Shown here: positions 27,667-36,617 of the stretch, piece by piece
How positions within the stretch are numbered: the first letter of the stretch is position 1
Layout: each line of letters begins with the position of its first letter
Assembly (NCBI RefSeq): GCF_011046895.1
Contig: NZ_CP049249.1
Coordinates: 496,001-560,000 of the forward strand
DNA: 64,000 nucleotides
Origin: Rhizobium rhizoryzae
GTDB lineage: Bacteria > Pseudomonadota > Alphaproteobacteria > Rhizobiales > Rhizobiaceae
Direction of reading: 5' to 3'
Notes under the pieces: model-generated
What the model saw: the letters and a program-made list of their open reading frames with translations, nothing else
Databases searched by the model: none
Told to the model about the DNA's origin: nothing
Made by a program: the position numbers and the translations under genes

Positions 27667-28680
27667 ATGACCATGCTGAATTGGGCCATTCTCGGAACGA
27701 GCTTCATTTCCAACACGGTGGCTGAGGCCCTGCGGGAGAGCAAGGGTTCGCGCGTCGCCTCGGCCTTCGGGCGGGACCCGCAGCGTCTCGCCGCCTTTGC
27801 GCAGACCTATGGCATTGAAAAGACATCGACGAAGCTCGACGCCATCCTCGATGATCCGGCGATTGACGTCGTCTATGTGGGCTTGCCGAACCATATCCAT
27901 GCCGAGGCAGTCTGTGCGGCAGCAGCACGGGGCAAGGCCATACTTTCGGAAAAATCCTTGACCCGGACCGTGGAAGAAGCTGAAGCGCTGATTGCCGCCG
28001 TTGACAATGCCGACATCTTCTTTCTCGAGGGACTTATGTATCTCGCCCATCCATTGATGGCGAGAGTAGGCAACATCATTGCCTCCGGGCGGCTTGGCAG
28101 GCTGTGTTCCGTCAGCGGCCACTACGCTGCTGCCATCGCACCTTTCGCAAACCCGCTTGGAGGGGGGACCATTTTCAATCTGGGCTGCTACCCGGCCTCG
28201 CTTCTCCACTACGTGACAGAGGCCGGCTTCGGCGGCGATGCCTTCAGGCGGTTTCAATGCGTAGCAACGGGAAACATCTCAGCAAGCGACGGCACGGTCT
28301 GTGATGCATCGCTGGCGGTGCGGTTCGACAACGGGCTGATCGCGACGCTACAATCGACCGACAGCATTGGCATGGACCATGCTTTCACTGTTCTGGGTGA
28401 GAAGGGCAGCCTGCGTTTCATCACCAACCCCTGGCTACCGGTAGCCGGGGACAACGTGATCGAGGTGACGGACTATGGCAACATGCCGGAACGGGTCATC
28501 GTGACGTCCGATCGCGATGCCTTCGGTCATCAGGTGGAACTGGTGGAAAAGTGCCTGTCGCAGGGCCTCAAGTCCGCCCCCAGGCCTTCGCCAAGCCCGG
28601 CCCATTCCCTCGAAATCATGCGGCTTCTCAGTGAGTGGGAACGTCAGATCCGCGCCAATACGAGGGAACACGAAGGATGA
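27667..28680 (+). CDS. Gfo/Idh/MocA family oxidoreductase
   Basis: A 337-aa NAD(P)-dependent dehydrogenase. The N-terminus is LNWAILGTSFISNTVAEAL, the catalytic Lys region is LSEKSLTRT (Ser replaces Pro of EKP), and the C-terminal domain has GGGTIFNLGCYPASLLHY, where Cys-Tyr takes the place of the usual His. It starts 3 bp after the AdoHcyase-like gene and its stop overlaps the ATG of a cupin remnant. Both families use NAD-linked ring oxidation, hinting at joint action on one sugar-containing substrate. Confidence 0.84.
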   Translation: MTMLNWAILGTSFISNTVAEALRESKGSRVASAFGRDPQRLAAFAQTYGIEKTSTKLDAILDDPAIDVVYVGLPNHIHAEAVCAAAARGKAILSEKSLTRTVEEAEALIAAVDNADIFFLEGLMYLAHPLMARVGNIIASGRLGRLCSVSGHYAAAIAPFANPLGGGTIFNLGCYPASLLHYVTEAGFGGDAFRRFQCVATGNISASDGTVCDASLAVRFDNGLIATLQSTDSIGMDHAFTVLGEKGSLRFITNPWLPVAGDNVIEVTDYGNMPERVIVTSDRDAFGHQVELVEKCLSQGLKSAPRPSPSPAHSLEIMRLLSEWERQIRANTREHEG

Positions 28681-28830
28681 CCAAGGAAGAAATGATTGCT
28701 CATTTGGACTTTCGGGTCATTTCGAGGGAGGATACTTTCGCGAGACCTTCCGCGCTGTCGAACGTGATCGCATGGTGACCTCGCAAGGCCCGCGAACGAC
28801 GATGACGTAGATCCTTCCTTCGATCAGCGT
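28677..28830 (+). pseudogene. DUF985 (cupin_5) gene remnant
   Basis: ATG at 28677 overlaps the Gfo/Idh stop as ATGA. The first frame reads MTKEEMIAHLDFR, the next frame continues FEGGYFRETFRAVERDRM and then GPRTTMT before a stop. DUF985 proteins begin with a similar helix followed by H-P-E-G-G-Y-(F/Y)-R-E-T and later an R-x-x-T segment. At least one frameshift and one stop destroy it. It was probably the third gene of the LysR-controlled operon. Confidence 0.6.
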
Positions 28831-29041
28831 GCTGCCGAATAAGGTGCCGCATGACGGTAGCATCGAGGAACCCGACCTGCTGCGATCGAAAATCTGGAGG
28901 ATTTCCTGCCAGCGCGAGCTCGATGTCATTTGTCTGAGAACTATTTCGGTAATTCTTCAGGACGGACCTTATCTGGACTGAGACGAATCAATTTGGCCGT
29001 GTCAGATTTCGTTTGGGATGAACAATCAAGAGGATGCTGCA

Positions 29042-29617
29042 ATGCTTAATCGACCAGTCCTACTGTCTCTCTCCGCCCTCTTTCTATGCTCCCTACCGCT
29101 TGTGTCGACATGGGCCTTCGCTGAAACCGTTGATGCAGTCGCCTTGTTCGCGAAAGCCAAGGCCGATGGCCAGGTAGGCCTTGCCCGCAAAACCAAGCCC
29201 GTCGATGCACGTGCTGCCCAGCCGGGGGAAATTGTTGTCACCATGATCAAGGGCGAAGGCGTCGAGACGCGCAGCAAGCCTGCGGAGATGGGCGATTTCG
29301 TTGTTCGAAATCGATGCCCGGACACTGGAAATGAGGAGTATCTTGTCAAGGCAGCCAAATTTGCGCCTCGATATGCCGATGCAGGCAAGTCGCCGGATTC
29401 CCAAGGCTGGAAGGAGTATCTTCCCAAAGGCAAGGACGTTTATTTCTGGACAGTGCCAGCAGCGCGATCCGGGTTTGATTTCGTGGCGCCGTGGGGAGAG
29501 GCGATGGTGGCCAAGTCCGGGGATGCGCTTGTGCAATCCATGGACGACGAAAAGGATACCTACCGCGTTGCTGCATCGTCGTTCGGGTGCACTTATGAGG
29601 TGATAAAGGCTCCATAA
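29042..29617 (+). CDS. Secreted/periplasmic hypothetical protein
   Basis: A 191-aa exported protein. A signal peptide covers about 1-27 (hydrophobic LLSLSALFLCSLPLVSTWAF, then AET). AGAGGATGCTGCA precedes the ATG at 29042; an ATG at 29018 lies upstream of that site. The mature part carries Cys at NRCPDTG and at SSFGCTYE near the end, which could form a disulphide. No family recognised with confidence. A GC-rich hairpin follows the stop. Confidence 0.7.
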   Translation: MLNRPVLLSLSALFLCSLPLVSTWAFAETVDAVALFAKAKADGQVGLARKTKPVDARAAQPGEIVVTMIKGEGVETRSKPAEMGDFVVRNRCPDTGNEEYLVKAAKFAPRYADAGKSPDSQGWKEYLPKGKDVYFWTVPAARSGFDFVAPWGEAMVAKSGDALVQSMDDEKDTYRVAASSFGCTYEVIKAP

Positions 29618-29629
29618 TGGCTCATTTCA

Positions 29630-29655
29630 GGGGCGCTCGTGGAACAAGCGGCCCC
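29630..29655 (+). terminator. GC-rich hairpin after the secreted protein gene
   Basis: GGGGCGCT at 29630-29637 pairs with AGCGGCCCC at 29647-29655 (one bulged G), 12 nt after the stop. There is no clear T-run, so termination is uncertain. Confidence 0.35.
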
Positions 29656-29911
29656 ATGACTGCGTCGCGCGAAGAGTTGGTGTGATACGAGAATCTTCGG
29701 ATAAGCCAGATCTATGCCGCGTGCTGGCACGGGAATGTGGGCCTAAGGCATCCCAAGAGGTAGGAATGCCTTGAACGCTCAGGAACGATTGGCAAGTTAT
29801 CGACCTCACCGGTTTCGACGATCCATACTTTTCCATAAAGCTGATTGGCACCGAGAAAGCTCTTTCCAGCCTGAGCTTCATAGCTTGAGGTGCAGGATGA
29901 TGCGTTACCGA

Positions 29912-31618
29912 TCACGCAATGTGCGCCGAGAGCTGTTTGAGAGATTTCTCGATACGGCCCGCCGCTCTTTCCAGCGCCTGGCGGGCCGGTTCCTTGTTAC
30001 GCAAGGCGTCGTGGATTTCCTCGCCCAGGACTTTTTCAATCCGCGTGTATTGAGGGATTTTCGGTCGTTGCCATGTGTGCAGAAGGTTTCGTTTGGCAAG
30101 CTGATCGACGAATCGCACAATCGGCGAACTCGCCGCTGCCTCGGGATCGGCGCTGACCGAGAAGCGCGGCGCGACGGGGAAGCCGTTCTTGACATGCGCC
30201 TTCATCGCTTCTCGCGACGCCATCCAGGCGATGGCGTCAGCCGCGAGTTCGACCCGTTCTTCGGGCAGGTTGGTCGGGATACAGAACAGGAAGCCACCAA
30301 TCGGTGTCGCGCGCGTACCCGCCGGACCATAAGCCTGCGGCAGATATTCCACGCGGCGTTTGACGACAGACTGGACATCGTATTCGAAGCGGGCTGCGCG
30401 CATGGTCCAGAAATAGCCGAGACTGGCCTTTCCTTTCAGAAAGACCGAGAGCGTCTGGTCCCATGCCATGTCCAGTATGTTCGGCGGTGAAATTTCGAGC
30501 AGCCTGCGCATGTATTCAAACGCTGCATAGCCGGCATCTGACAGGATATTGCAGCTTACGTCGTCGAGGTTGATGCCATCGACCGTAAATCCCGAACGCG
30601 TTCGCGGCAATGAGATCGGTGGCTGTCCGCAGGCTCCCATGAAGAACAGGAAGCTGGATGCAACGGGCATGCCGCGGGCGCCATCCCACACAACCCCATA
30701 GGCTCCCTCATTCGGCGCATGGAACTTGCGGCCTGCGGCAATCACCTCATCAAAGGTCTTTGGGAAAGCCAGTCCCGCATCGGCGAACAGATCCTTGCGC
30801 GCGGCAAGAAATTCCACGGTGCAATAGCTCGGAACTCCGTAGTCACGTCCTTCCCAGGTAGCTGCCGTCCAGATGGATGGATGGAAGTCGAGCGGATTGA
30901 TGCCCGTTTTCTGGATGTACTGGTCGATCGGGCGGATAAAGCCGCGCTCGGCAAATTCGCCGAGCCATGGCATGTTGATGGCAATGACATCGTAATCGGA
31001 TTGCTCCTTCATCCCGTTTTCAAGCGCGCGGGCATAGAGCTGGGGCAGGGGCAGCAGGTCGAAGTTCTTGCGCGATGCAAGGTTGCTGCGGAAGTCCGCC
31101 CACATGTTGCGCATGGCGGAAAAATAATTATCGTCGTTGAGCAGAAAGCGCAGTTCAAGTTGTGCCTCGACCCGCTTCTGCACCAGCCGCATCGGTGGAA
31201 TGATCTGCGAACCAAGCGGTGTACCACCGAAATAATACTCATCATCGCCTTCGCCAGCGCGCACACCGAGGGTCTGTGCCAGAAGCGATTTCGTCTTGCG
31301 GGCATAATCCTTGAACGACGCCAGGAGGCCTTCGCTCGGCTGCAGCACGAAGCTCTTCCCGGTCTGGCCTTTCGCAACCCTCACGATATGACCATTGTCG
31401 ATCATTCGGTTGATAAGACGCATCGACGTGGCATAGGGCAGGCCGGATTCTTGGCCCAGCGTCGAAATGGAGACGTTCTGGCTCAGGATATGGCTCTTGA
31501 TCAGATAGGTCACGATCATCCAGACGGCATCGTCGCCCGCTTCATCGATCATGTCGCGAAACGGACGCCTGGTCTTCTCGATGAAGTCTATGACGCGCAG
31601 AAGCTCGTATTCGTTCAC
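29912..31618 (-). CDS. Cytoplasmic regulator: winged-helix DNA-binding domain fused to an ABC-type sugar-binding protein
   Basis: A 568-aa protein without signal peptide. Residues about 33-95 look like a MarR/IclR-style winged helix (TYLIKSHILSQNVSISTLGQ, then SGLPYATSMRLINRMIDNGH). After a linker, residues about 140-545 follow the type-II extracellular solute-binding (SBP_bac_1, UgpB/MalE-like) fold, with MPWLGEFAERGFIRPIDQYI and WTAATWEGRDYGVPSYC. A binding protein kept in the cytoplasm and joined to a DNA-binding head is best read as a one-component transcription factor that senses a sugar-like ligand. It lies beside the hydroxyquinol/sugar-oxidation cluster, where duplicate palindromes are likely operators. 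Confidence 0.82.
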   Translation of the reverse strand: MNEYELLRVIDFIEKTRRPFRDMIDEAGDDAVWMIVTYLIKSHILSQNVSISTLGQESGLPYATSMRLINRMIDNGHIVRVAKGQTGKSFVLQPSEGLLASFKDYARKTKSLLAQTLGVRAGEGDDEYYFGGTPLGSQIIPPMRLVQKRVEAQLELRFLLNDDNYFSAMRNMWADFRSNLASRKNFDLLPLPQLYARALENGMKEQSDYDVIAINMPWLGEFAERGFIRPIDQYIQKTGINPLDFHPSIWTAATWEGRDYGVPSYCTVEFLAARKDLFADAGLAFPKTFDEVIAAGRKFHAPNEGAYGVVWDGARGMPVASSFLFFMGACGQPPISLPRTRSGFTVDGINLDDVSCNILSDAGYAAFEYMRRLLEISPPNILDMAWDQTLSVFLKGKASLGYFWTMRAARFEYDVQSVVKRRVEYLPQAYGPAGTRATPIGGFLFCIPTNLPEERVELAADAIAWMASREAMKAHVKNGFPVAPRFSVSADPEAAASSPIVRFVDQLAKRNLLHTWQRPKIPQYTRIEKVLGEEIHDALRNKEPARQALERAAGRIEKSLKQLSAHIA

Positions 31619-31702
31619 GCCTGCCTCCCACAGCGGCCTGTGCCGAGCCTTTCGGACACAAGAAGAGATTCGCGTGAAACCCGGGCCTGCCCATGCCCTG
31701 GT

Positions 31703-32647
31703 TCAGCCCGTCTTGCGCGTCCCAATCTTTGGCTCCGTATCGGGTCTCATCTCCGGGGCGATGCCTGCCAGTCGCTCATATTGCTCAAAAAGGACGAAGA
31801 AATCCTTTTCCGCAAGTCCTTCGGCGAAGGCGGCCTCATATTGTTGCCGGATCATCGAGGCGAGATACATCGGGACATGGTCAGATTTCGCCGTATCCAG
31901 GATGAGATCGAAGTCCTTCATCATCTGCGACACGGAGAAAGCCGGATCGAAGTTCCGCTTCACGAGCAGGTCACGCTTATAGGCGATGAGCGGGGATGCG
32001 ACGGCACTTTCGCAGATCACGCTCAACATGGTCTCGACCGACAGATTGCCCTTGAGGCCGAGCGTCAGAGCCTCGCCCAGCAGTGCGGCGGTCGCGCCAA
32101 CCATCGCGTTTACCACGAGCTTGAGATAACGGGCTTCCTCGCCCTGCCCGACATAGAACTGTTTGGCTGAAACGCTCTCAAGCAGCGGAGTTATGCGACG
32201 ATACGCATCCTCCTGACCGGATACCATCACCGACAGTCCGCCCGAGGCCGCAGTGACCGTGCTTCCCGATACCGGCGCCCGGATGTAGGCAACGCCCTTG
32301 GGTTCGAGAACCGCCGCGATCTCGGCGGAGATCTCCGGCGATACCGTGCTCATTTCGACCAGGATCTGCCCGGCCTGCATGACATCGCCCAGGGCGTCCG
32401 GCACGAGGGTCAACTGGCGCAGGATCGCGTCATTCGGGATCGTCAGCACGATCACGTCAGAGCTTGCGGCGAGGTCGGCGAGGGAATGCGCGACATTTGC
32501 CCCCAGCCCGACGATAAAGGCGCGGTTCTCGGGAAGAGGCTCATAAACGGTCAGGGAATGACCGTGTTCGAGAACGCGCCTGCTCATCGGGGCGCCCATC
32601 TTGCCGATACCCGCCCAACCCACTTTCATTGTGTCAGTCATACCCAT
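31703..32647 (-). CDS. 3-hydroxyisobutyrate dehydrogenase-family oxidoreductase
   Basis: A 314-aa beta-hydroxyacid dehydrogenase. It has the NAD motif GWAGIGKMGAPMSRR, the substrate loop APVSGSTVTAASGGLSVMVS, and the catalytic Lys in KLVVNAMVGA. Family members oxidise 3-hydroxyisobutyrate, tartronate semialdehyde or related acids. The start at 32647 lies 4 nt after GGGAAGG; the frame is open to 32947 but without support. Divergent from the 33152 operon, with the palindromic operator pair between them, so it is probably a member of the same pathway. Confidence 0.86.
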   Translation of the reverse strand: MGMTDTMKVGWAGIGKMGAPMSRRVLEHGHSLTVYEPLPENRAFIVGLGANVAHSLADLAASSDVIVLTIPNDAILRQLTLVPDALGDVMQAGQILVEMSTVSPEISAEIAAVLEPKGVAYIRAPVSGSTVTAASGGLSVMVSGQEDAYRRITPLLESVSAKQFYVGQGEEARYLKLVVNAMVGATAALLGEALTLGLKGNLSVETMLSVICESAVASPLIAYKRDLLVKRNFDPAFSVSQMMKDFDLILDTAKSDHVPMYLASMIRQQYEAAFAEGLAEKDFFVLFEQYERLAGIAPEMRPDTEPKIGTRKTG

Positions 32648-33151
32648 TCTACCTTCCCTGATGGCGGACCTTGCGAGACCAAGGGCTTGCCCGTCGAAGG
32701 GGGCTGCGTGGCCGACATGCGGATGCGTTTCCTGCATCCGGCGCAAACGCGGCGTCCTCCCATGCAAAAGGGTAAGGCGCGGCGTGAGATTGTAAGGCCT
32801 GAAAAATATCCATAATGGATAATTATCCATTTGGATCAGGGGTCCGTCCTGTCCTAGCGTCTGCATCGGGACGCACGGCGTTTCCTGTGGGAGGAATGTC
32901 TGCCGTTTGTTTTTCAGCTGACTGTGCAAAGCGCTCGCTTGGCACAAACGGATGATGCTTCACGCCATCTGACGGATGGTGCAGAGGAGGATGCATAGTG
33001 GACAGACAGACCAGAGCTCGATCTTGCATGCGCGCGGCGGCGTCCGCCAACACCCTCAATTCGACGTGGCAGCACGACAGCGCTTCATGAGCGCGCGTGA
33101 ATTCCAGCTATGACACTGCGGCATTGCCGCACGCAGGTATGAAAGGCAGGC
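32648..33151. other. Long divergent promoter region
   Basis: About 500 bp between the hydroxyisobutyrate-dehydrogenase-like gene and the alcohol dehydrogenase. Apart from the paired palindromes at 32808-32836 no gene or second motif was recognised. The operator lies closer to the minus-strand gene (about 160 bp from its start). Confidence 0.45.
32808..32836. promoter_or_regulatory. Tandem palindromic operator in the divergent promoter
   Basis: ATCCAT-A-ATGGAT at 32808-32820 is a perfect 6-1-6 palindrome, followed by ATCCA-TT-TGGAT at 32825-32836 (5-2-5). Centres are about 16-17 bp apart, enough for two dimers on adjacent helical faces. A close copy occurs at 39734, before the second transcription unit of the cluster. 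The fusion regulator encoded at 29912-31618 is the likely binder (inference). Confidence 0.55.
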
Positions 33152-34231
33152 ATGACGATGAAGGCAGTTCGCTATTATTCGAAGAAAGACATTCGCGTCG
33201 AGGACGTCGCTCCTCCATCTGGCCCGCTCGGCGATGACATGGTTCTGATCGAGCCCCTGGTGTGCGGCATTTGCGGAACGGATCTGCACGAATACATCGC
33301 AGGCCCGATCGTTACGCCAGCCACGCCGCATGTCTATTCCGGCGCAACGCTGCCTCAGATTCTGGGTCATGAATTTTCCGCACGGGTCATAGAGACCGGG
33401 CGCAATGTCACGCATGTGAAGCCTGGCTCGCGCGTCTCCATCCAGCCGCTGATTTCACCGCGCGATGATTATTATGGCCGTCGCGGCCTCTTCCACCTCT
33501 CAGAGAAGATGGCCTGTGTCGGCCTGTCCTGGGAGTGGGGTGGCATGGGCGAGCGGGCTGTTGTCAATGGCTACAATGTCTTTCCGGTGCCGGATACGGT
33601 CTCAGACGTTCAGGCGGCGATGATCGAGCCGGCGGCCGTTGCTCTTTATGGTGTCGATCGCGGTGGCGTCACGAGTGGCAGCAGCGTCCTTGTTTCCGGT
33701 GTCGGTCCGATCGGTGCGCTTGTGCTTCTGGCGGTCAAGGCGGCGGGTGCAACGACGATCTTCGTCTCGGAACTCAATCCGAACCGCCGTGCGCTGGCCC
33801 AGCAACTGGTGCCGGAGGCAATCGTGTTCGACCCTCGGGAGACCGATGCATTGCAGCTGTTCCGCGACCACACGGAAGAGGGGGTTGGTCTTGATGTCGC
33901 GCTTGAATGTGTGGGAGCCGAAGCTTCCCTGAACCTCTGCGCTGAGGCGGTGCGGCGGCGCGGAACCGTGGTGCAGGTCGGACTTCATATGAAACCGGCG
34001 GCTGTCGATGCCATGCTCTGGGCGCTGAAGGACATCACGGTTGAGGCGACCTGGTGCTATCCGGTTCAGATCTGGCCACGGGTGGCATCCATGATTGGCG
34101 CCGGCATTCTGCCGGTCGAAAAGATTGTCACGGCAACGATCAGGCCGGAAGACGTGGTGGAGCAGGGATTCGAGGCACTGCTCGATCCCAAGGCTTCCCA
34201 CATGAAGATACTCGTCGACATGAAGGCCTGA
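33152..34231 (+). CDS. Medium-chain zinc alcohol dehydrogenase, butanediol dehydrogenase-like
   Basis: A 359-aa polyol-type dehydrogenase, first gene of the hydroxyquinol operon. Catalytic zinc residues are in CGICGTDLHEY and LGHEFSA. The loop that normally holds four structural-zinc cysteines (here SPRDDYYGRRGLFHLSEKMA) has lost them, a known but uncommon variation. Rossmann motif GVGPIGALV. AAAGG precedes the ATG at 33152; a second ATG lies two codons on. Likely oxidises a secondary hydroxyl of a sugar or cyclitol. Confidence 0.86.
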   Translation: MTMKAVRYYSKKDIRVEDVAPPSGPLGDDMVLIEPLVCGICGTDLHEYIAGPIVTPATPHVYSGATLPQILGHEFSARVIETGRNVTHVKPGSRVSIQPLISPRDDYYGRRGLFHLSEKMACVGLSWEWGGMGERAVVNGYNVFPVPDTVSDVQAAMIEPAAVALYGVDRGGVTSGSSVLVSGVGPIGALVLLAVKAAGATTIFVSELNPNRRALAQQLVPEAIVFDPRETDALQLFRDHTEEGVGLDVALECVGAEASLNLCAEAVRRRGTVVQVGLHMKPAAVDAMLWALKDITVEATWCYPVQIWPRVASMIGAGILPVEKIVTATIRPEDVVEQGFEALLDPKASHMKILVDMKA

Positions 34232-34322
34232 CCTTCGTCCGGACCCGCCTTCCCATTCTGACGCGTGCGCAGTGGCGGTTTTTGGATCGCCAGCTACGGC
34301 GCGGCTCTCGAAAGGATAAACC

Positions 34323-34607
34323 ATGCATTACGTAGTTCACTGTGTTGATCACGAGGGGGCGGTTGAAAAACGTCTTGCCCATTACGACGCCCACAAGGCC
34401 TATCTTGCCAGCGCTCCCGTCAAGACGGTTATCTCCGGGCCTCTGCTGGCAGATGATAACGAGACGATGATCGGCTCGATGTTCGTGCTCGAGGCAGACA
34501 GCAAGGATGCCGTGATTGCCTTCAATGCTGCCGATCCGTTCCACAAGGCAGGCCTTTGGAAAAGCGTCAGCATACACCCTTTCAACAAGAGGGTGGACAA
34601 TCGATGA
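34323..34607 (+). CDS. YCII-domain protein (first of two in the cluster)
   Basis: A 94-aa YciI-like protein, ferredoxin-like fold. Family marks are YDAHKAYL (the conserved His) and AADPFHKAGLW (the D-P-F turn). In the 2,4,5-T pathway the YCII protein TftG dehydrochlorinates 5-chlorohydroxyquinol next to hydroxyquinol dioxygenase and maleylacetate reductase genes, which makes an enzymatic lyase or dehydratase role here plausible. Its stop overlaps the next gene as ATGA. Confidence 0.82.
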   Translation: MHYVVHCVDHEGAVEKRLAHYDAHKAYLASAPVKTVISGPLLADDNETMIGSMFVLEADSKDAVIAFNAADPFHKAGLWKSVSIHPFNKRVDNR

Positions 34608-35617
34608 GCGCCCAGTCACCTGCAACGGTCAAGACAGCTCTCGTCGGCCTTGGTTGGTGGGGCCGCAAGATGGCGACCCTCCTCAAGGATGGAAGCGCAG
34701 GTCTTACCATTGTGCGCGGCGTCGATGCCAATCCCGATGCTGCAGATTTTGCCCGCGACATGGAAATGGCCTTTTCTGCTGACCTCGGCGAGGCGCTGGC
34801 GGATGCCACGGTGGAAGCGGTTATTCTTGCCACGCCGCATTCACTGCACCGCGAACAGATCGCAGCAGCCGTGGCGGCCGGCAAGCATGTCTTCTGCGAA
34901 AAGCCGCTTGATCTCACGCGCGCCGGTGCAGAGGCCTCCGTCGCACTGTGCCGCGAAGCGGGGCTGGTGCTCGGCATGGGACATGAACGCCGGTTTGAAC
35001 CACCCATCGCCGAGATCCTGGCGGCGGCGCAAAGCGGCAAGCTTGGCAGGCTGTTGCAGATCGAGGCGAATTTCAGCCATGACAAGTTTCTGACGCTTGA
35101 TGAGTCCAATTGGCGGCTGAAAGCAGATCAGGCGCCAGCGGGCGGGATGACGGCGACCGGCATCCATCTGACGGATCTTGCAGTGAAGCTGATGGGCCAG
35201 CCTGCCGATGTACGCGTCGTCTGCGAGAACCTGGCCTCGAAGATCCCCCAAGGGGATACGATGAGCGCCCATATCCGCTTCGTCAACGGCGGAACGGCCT
35301 ATGTGTCCGCAACACTTGCCACCCCCTTCATCTCTCGCTTTGCCGTCTTCGGCACCGAGGGCTGGATCGAAGTACGCGACAAGGCGCATGTCGAGGCACC
35401 GGATGGCTGGATCGTGACCGAAGGCTGGAAGAACAAGCCGATCACCGTGCGTGAAGTGGCACCGGCCGAACCTGTCCGCGACAACCTGCGCGCCTTTGCC
35501 GAGGCGGTGCGTGGCGTGTCAGCCTATCCCATCAGCGGTGAGGACATGATCAACAACATCGCGTTGCTCGAAGCCATTGTGCGTTCTGCAAAGAGCGGCG
35601 AACTCGAGCGCGTTTGA
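34604..35617 (+). CDS. Gfo/Idh/MocA family oxidoreductase
   Basis: A 337-aa sugar/cyclitol dehydrogenase. N-terminal ALVGLGWWGRKMATLL, catalytic Lys in VFCEKPLDLT, and C-terminal GGMTATGIHLTDLAVKL with the active-site His. The start at 34604 overlaps the YCII stop; the frame is open to 34556 inside that gene. 13 bp before the next alcohol dehydrogenase. Probably oxidises a ring hydroxyl of the pathway substrate to a ketone. Confidence 0.87.
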   Translation: MSAQSPATVKTALVGLGWWGRKMATLLKDGSAGLTIVRGVDANPDAADFARDMEMAFSADLGEALADATVEAVILATPHSLHREQIAAAVAAGKHVFCEKPLDLTRAGAEASVALCREAGLVLGMGHERRFEPPIAEILAAAQSGKLGRLLQIEANFSHDKFLTLDESNWRLKADQAPAGGMTATGIHLTDLAVKLMGQPADVRVVCENLASKIPQGDTMSAHIRFVNGGTAYVSATLATPFISRFAVFGTEGWIEVRDKAHVEAPDGWIVTEGWKNKPITVREVAPAEPVRDNLRAFAEAVRGVSAYPISGEDMINNIALLEAIVRSAKSGELERV

Positions 35618-35630
35618 GGAGGAGAACATC

Positions 35631-36614
35631 ATGAAGGCTTTGGTTTTCGAAGCACCCGAGAAACCCGTGATTGCCGACGTGGCCATGCCGGAACTCTCTC
35701 CAAACGAGGTTCTGGTCCAGACGAAAGCTGTCGGCATCTGCCACTCTGATTATGAGCTGCTCGCCGGTCGCTACATCATTCCGATCTCCTATCCGGTCAC
35801 GCCGGGCCACGAATGGAGCGGTGAGATCGTCGAGGTCGGCCGCAACGTGAAGGGCTTCCAGAAAGGGGACCGTGTTGTCGGCGAATGCGTGGTGCGCACG
35901 CCGGAACGGCTGCACCATTTCGGCTTTTCCATGAGCGGTGCCGATCGCGAGTTCTTCGCCGTCAATCCCGAGTGGCTGCACAAGCTGCCGGATGCCGTCG
36001 ATAACAAGAAGGCGGCTCTCATCGAGCCCTTCACCTGCGGCTTCTATGCCGTTCTGCGCTCGGGTGGCACGAATGCAAGCGAAACAGTCGTCGTCTCCGG
36101 CGGCGGCACGATCGGGCTCGTCTCGGCAGCCGCTGCAATCGGGATGGGAGCGCGCGTGATCGTTGTTGATCCGCTTGCCTCGCGTCGTGACGTTGCCCTG
36201 AAGCTTGGTGCGGATCAGGCGATTGATCCCTCCGATGGCGGTGCCGCTGACAGGATCCGCGAGTTGACCGGTGGCCATGGTGCAGATCTCGTGGTGGAGG
36301 CCTCTGGTCACGACGCGTCGCTTGCCGCCGCCTTCGACTACGCCCGCGAGGATGGGCGGATGTCGATGGTGGGCATCAATATCGGTCGCAAGGTGCCGGT
36401 AACGATCGGGCAGATCCAGATGAAGAACCTCACCGTACGTGGCTGCATTGGATCGCCAGGAGTCTGGCCTGCCGCAATCCGCTTTCTGGAGCGGACGGGC
36501 ATCGACCTCTCACCGATCCAGACTCACGACTTCTCGCTGGTCGATGCAGTGGAGGCCTTCTCCTTCGGGCAGGACGCCACCAAGAGCATCAAGATCACTC
36601 TTCTGAACGGATAA
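35631..36614 (+). CDS. Medium-chain zinc alcohol dehydrogenase
   Basis: A 327-aa dehydrogenase starting 6 nt after GGAGGAG. Catalytic metal residues lie in VGICHSDYELL and TPGHEWSG; the structural-zinc cysteines are missing, as in the other cluster dehydrogenase. Rossmann motif SGGGTIGLVSA. Similar to sorbitol, L-idonate and galactitol dehydrogenase relatives. The second MDR enzyme of the operon, probably acting on a different hydroxyl or on a later intermediate. Confidence 0.86.
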   Translation: MKALVFEAPEKPVIADVAMPELSPNEVLVQTKAVGICHSDYELLAGRYIIPISYPVTPGHEWSGEIVEVGRNVKGFQKGDRVVGECVVRTPERLHHFGFSMSGADREFFAVNPEWLHKLPDAVDNKKAALIEPFTCGFYAVLRSGGTNASETVVVSGGGTIGLVSAAAAIGMGARVIVVDPLASRRDVALKLGADQAIDPSDGGAADRIRELTGGHGADLVVEASGHDASLAAAFDYAREDGRMSMVGINIGRKVPVTIGQIQMKNLTVRGCIGSPGVWPAAIRFLERTGIDLSPIQTHDFSLVDAVEAFSFGQDATKSIKITLLNG

Positions 36615-36617
36615 AGC

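Noticed and set aside
30719..32170. 483-aa plus-strand frame opposite the fusion regulator and dehydrogenase
   Set aside because: Spans two genuine genes and their gap, no ribosome site, Arg/His-rich shadow composition.
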